In this document: piece by piece, positions 15,499 through 16,756 of the stretch | Position numbering within the stretch: the stretch's first letter is position 1 | How the letters are laid out: each line of letters begins with the position of its first letter | From: Leptolyngbyaceae cyanobacterium CSSed165cm_216 | Lineage (GTDB): Bacteria; Cyanobacteriota; Cyanobacteriia; Phormidesmidales; Phormidesmidaceae | DNA length: 16,756 nt | Reading direction: 5' to 3' | Assembly: GCA_007135385.1 (NCBI GenBank) | Contig: SLIY01000356.1 | Coordinates: 1 to 16,756 of the forward strand | Notes under the pieces: model-generated | Databases searched by the model: none | Told to the model about the DNA's origin: nothing | What the model saw: only the letters and a program-made list of their open reading frames with translations | Made by a program: the position numbers and the translations under genes

Positions 15499-16581
15499 GT
15501 GCCCAGTTCAGCGAAGCGTTTACTAATCGGTTCAACCGAATCCTATAGTGGAAAATCGGCGGCTGTGCTGGGTATTGGGCTTCAGCTCCAAGCCACAGGA
15601 TTAGATATTGCGTTTGGAAAACCGTTGGGTAACTTCATCAATGGCGAGGTGCAAGATCCGGACCTCGAGTTCATTGTGGAAACCTTACGCTTGCCCCAGT
15701 CACGATTTTATCCGCCCCTGGTATCTCTGACGGAAACCACGATTACCCAATGCCTAGAAGGTAATAGTAGTCCACTGAACGGTCATGGGCTGGACCGCTT
15801 TAACGATTCCCAAGGGGAAACGCTGCTGTTGCTGGAAGGCCCTGGGAATTTGACCGAAGGGATGCTGCTCGATCTCTCCCTTTGCCAAATTGCCAGTGCC
15901 GTCGATGCTCCAGTCCTGTTGGTCACCCGCTACGATTCCATTGCCCTGGTGGATCGGCTGTTGGCCGCAAAGGCCCAGTTGGGTGATCACCTGCTGGGGG
16001 TGGTGATTAATGACATTCCAGAAACGGCCACCGCAACGGTTAGTCAACTAGCCCAACCTTTTTTGGAGCGCCACGGCATTCCAGTGTTGGCCCTATTGCC
16101 GCGATCGCCGATTATGCGCAGCATTACTGTGCGCGAAATCGTCTCCCGGCTACACGCTGAAGTGCTGTGTTGCTCCGACCGGCTTGATTTGATGGTCGAA
16201 ACCTTGGCCATTGGGGCGATGAACGTTAACGCCGCCCTGCGCTATTTCCGCAAGGGCCTGAATATGGCCGTGGTCACTGGGGGCGATCGCACCGATATTC
16301 AATTTGCCGCCCTGGAAACCTCTACCCAGTGTCTCGTGCTAACCGGCCAGGTGCCGCCCTCCGAGGCCATTCTGGAGCGGGCCAAAGACTTAGAAGTGCC
16401 GATTCTTGCGGTTGATTCCGACACACTATCCACCGTAGAGCGCATTGACGAGCTATTTGTGCAGGTGCGCCTGCATGAGCCCGTTAAGGTGAAGTGTGCC
16501 CAAGATTTAGTGGCGGAGCACTTTGACTTAGACCGCTTACTGGACCTACTCGACATTAAGCTGCCCGTATCGGCCACTTAA
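15499..16581 (+). CDS. BioD-like P-loop plus DRTGG-domain protein
   Basis: A cytoplasmic 360-residue protein of the type often annotated as a phosphotransacetylase-family or AAA protein in cyanobacteria. Residues 8-20 hold a P-loop (GSTESYSGKS; G18, K19, S20). About 1-210 reads as a dethiobiotin-synthetase-like fold (LLLLEGPGNLTEG at 110-122, LLVTRYDS at 140-147, GVVINDIP at 167-174). About 215-325 is a DRTGG regulatory domain (MNVNAALRYF at 241-250, VTGGDRTDI at 259-267, LVLTGQVPPSEAIL at 279-292). The acyltransferase domain of a true Pta is absent, so phosphotransacetylase activity is not expected; an ATP- or nucleotide-binding regulatory role is inference. The start is GTG with a strong Shine-Dalgarno at 15484-15490. 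The next gene begins 82 bases later on the same strand with its own possible promoter. Confidence 0.8.
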   Translation: MPSSAKRLLIGSTESYSGKSAAVLGIGLQLQATGLDIAFGKPLGNFINGEVQDPDLEFIVETLRLPQSRFYPPLVSLTETTITQCLEGNSSPLNGHGLDRFNDSQGETLLLLEGPGNLTEGMLLDLSLCQIASAVDAPVLLVTRYDSIALVDRLLAAKAQLGDHLLGVVINDIPETATATVSQLAQPFLERHGIPVLALLPRSPIMRSITVREIVSRLHAEVLCCSDRLDLMVETLAIGAMNVNAALRYFRKGLNMAVVTGGDRTDIQFAALETSTQCLVLTGQVPPSEAILERAKDLEVPILAVDSDTLSTVERIDELFVQVRLHEPVKVKCAQDLVAEHFDLDRLLDLLDIKLPVSAT

Positions 16582-16622
16582 TCCAGAGAATGTTTTTGAC
16601 CCGTTCGGGTAGAACAGGGTTC

Positions 16623-16631
16623 TGATACAAT
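16623..16631 (+). promoter_or_regulatory. Possible extended -10 promoter (TG-A-TACAAT)
   Basis: TG at 16623-16624, one base, then TACAAT at 16626-16631, about 33 bases before the next gene's TTG start. TTGACC at 16596-16601 is too far away (24 bases) to be a normal -35. Confidence 0.35.
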
Positions 16632-16663
16632 AAATCGCGTTATTCTTGCATCTGGTGTAGCCC

Positions 16664-16756
16664 TTGAGTCAGTCCATTGAAGCTCCGCTCGAAACTTCTA
16701 AAGTAGACACCTTTCTACAAGAACTCGCGGCAATTCAACAATCGGGCTCTAAGCGA
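16664..16756 (+). CDS. DprA/LOG-like protein, 5' fragment cut by the window edge
   Basis: Thirty-one codons are visible from a TTG start: SQSIEAPLE, then TSKVDTFLQELAAIQQSGSKR. The codon two before the TTG is TAG in the same frame, so TTG is the first possible start codon. The sequence resembles the N-terminus of the cyanobacterial protein annotated as DNA recombination-mediator protein A (a Rossmann-like DprA/LOG fold), in which this helix leads into an I-LLGSRH-type nucleotide-binding loop. That loop lies beyond the window, so the call rests on the N-terminus only. Confidence 0.5.
   Translation, partial: MSQSIEAPLETSKVDTFLQELAAIQQSGSKR

Noticed and set aside
16596..16612. TTGACC with the overlapping ACCCG-TT-CGGGT palindrome as a promoter -35 or a terminator
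   Set aside because: It is 24 bases from the TACAAT, too far for a -35. The palindrome has a 2-base loop and no T-run.
1..16756. CRISPR arrays, tRNA/rRNA genes and insertion sequences
   Set aside because: I saw no regularly spaced identical repeats, cloverleaf sequence, transposase or terminal inverted repeats with target duplications.

Overview
The window reads as cyanobacterial chromosome. The palindrome GCGATCGC (HIP1, typical of cyanobacteria) occurs 16 times (first bases at 194, 453, 1608, 2108, 4343, 5576, 5732, 6998, 7641, 9952, 10256, 10589, 13412, 14494, 16101, 16283). The protein families also fit: TIR modules with a cyanobacterial linker, CHASE2, CHAT, a lipid glycosyltransferase of the MgdA type and a DRTGG protein. 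Coding GC is fairly high and the gaps carry degenerate 7-base tandem repeats, which suggests a filamentous or Leptolyngbya-like lineage rather than a picocyanobacterium. That placement is inference.

Region 1 (1-12312) is one co-directional cluster of four large genes with gaps of 2, 28 and about 122 bases. (a) A TpsB outer-membrane transporter of the FhaC/ShlB family. (b) A 1072-residue membrane protein with three TIR-plus-linker modules, then a CHASE2 sensor domain and C-terminal membrane helices. (c) A small exported protein with a fibronectin-III-like stretch and helical TPR-like repeats. (d) A roughly 2100-residue TpsA exoprotein: signal peptide, TPS domain, long beta-helix stalk and a C-terminal CHAT (caspase-like) protease domain with its His and Cys present. 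Together they look like a two-partner secretion system that exports a protease-tipped adhesin, linked to an envelope sensor whose output is the NAD-cleaving or signalling TIR fold. This is the most interesting part of the window.

Region 2 (12313-13116) holds no intact gene. It contains an interrupted reading frame of unknown origin, a truncated DUF2808-like gene and a heptamer repeat tract.

Region 3 (13117-16756) looks like housekeeping. It has a minus-strand GT2 glycosyltransferase resembling monoglucosyldiacylglycerol synthase, a divergent small conserved protein, a 353-base gap with repeats and inverted repeats, a P-loop/DRTGG protein with a strong Shine-Dalgarno and a GTG start, and the first 31 codons of a DprA/LOG-like protein that runs off the right edge.
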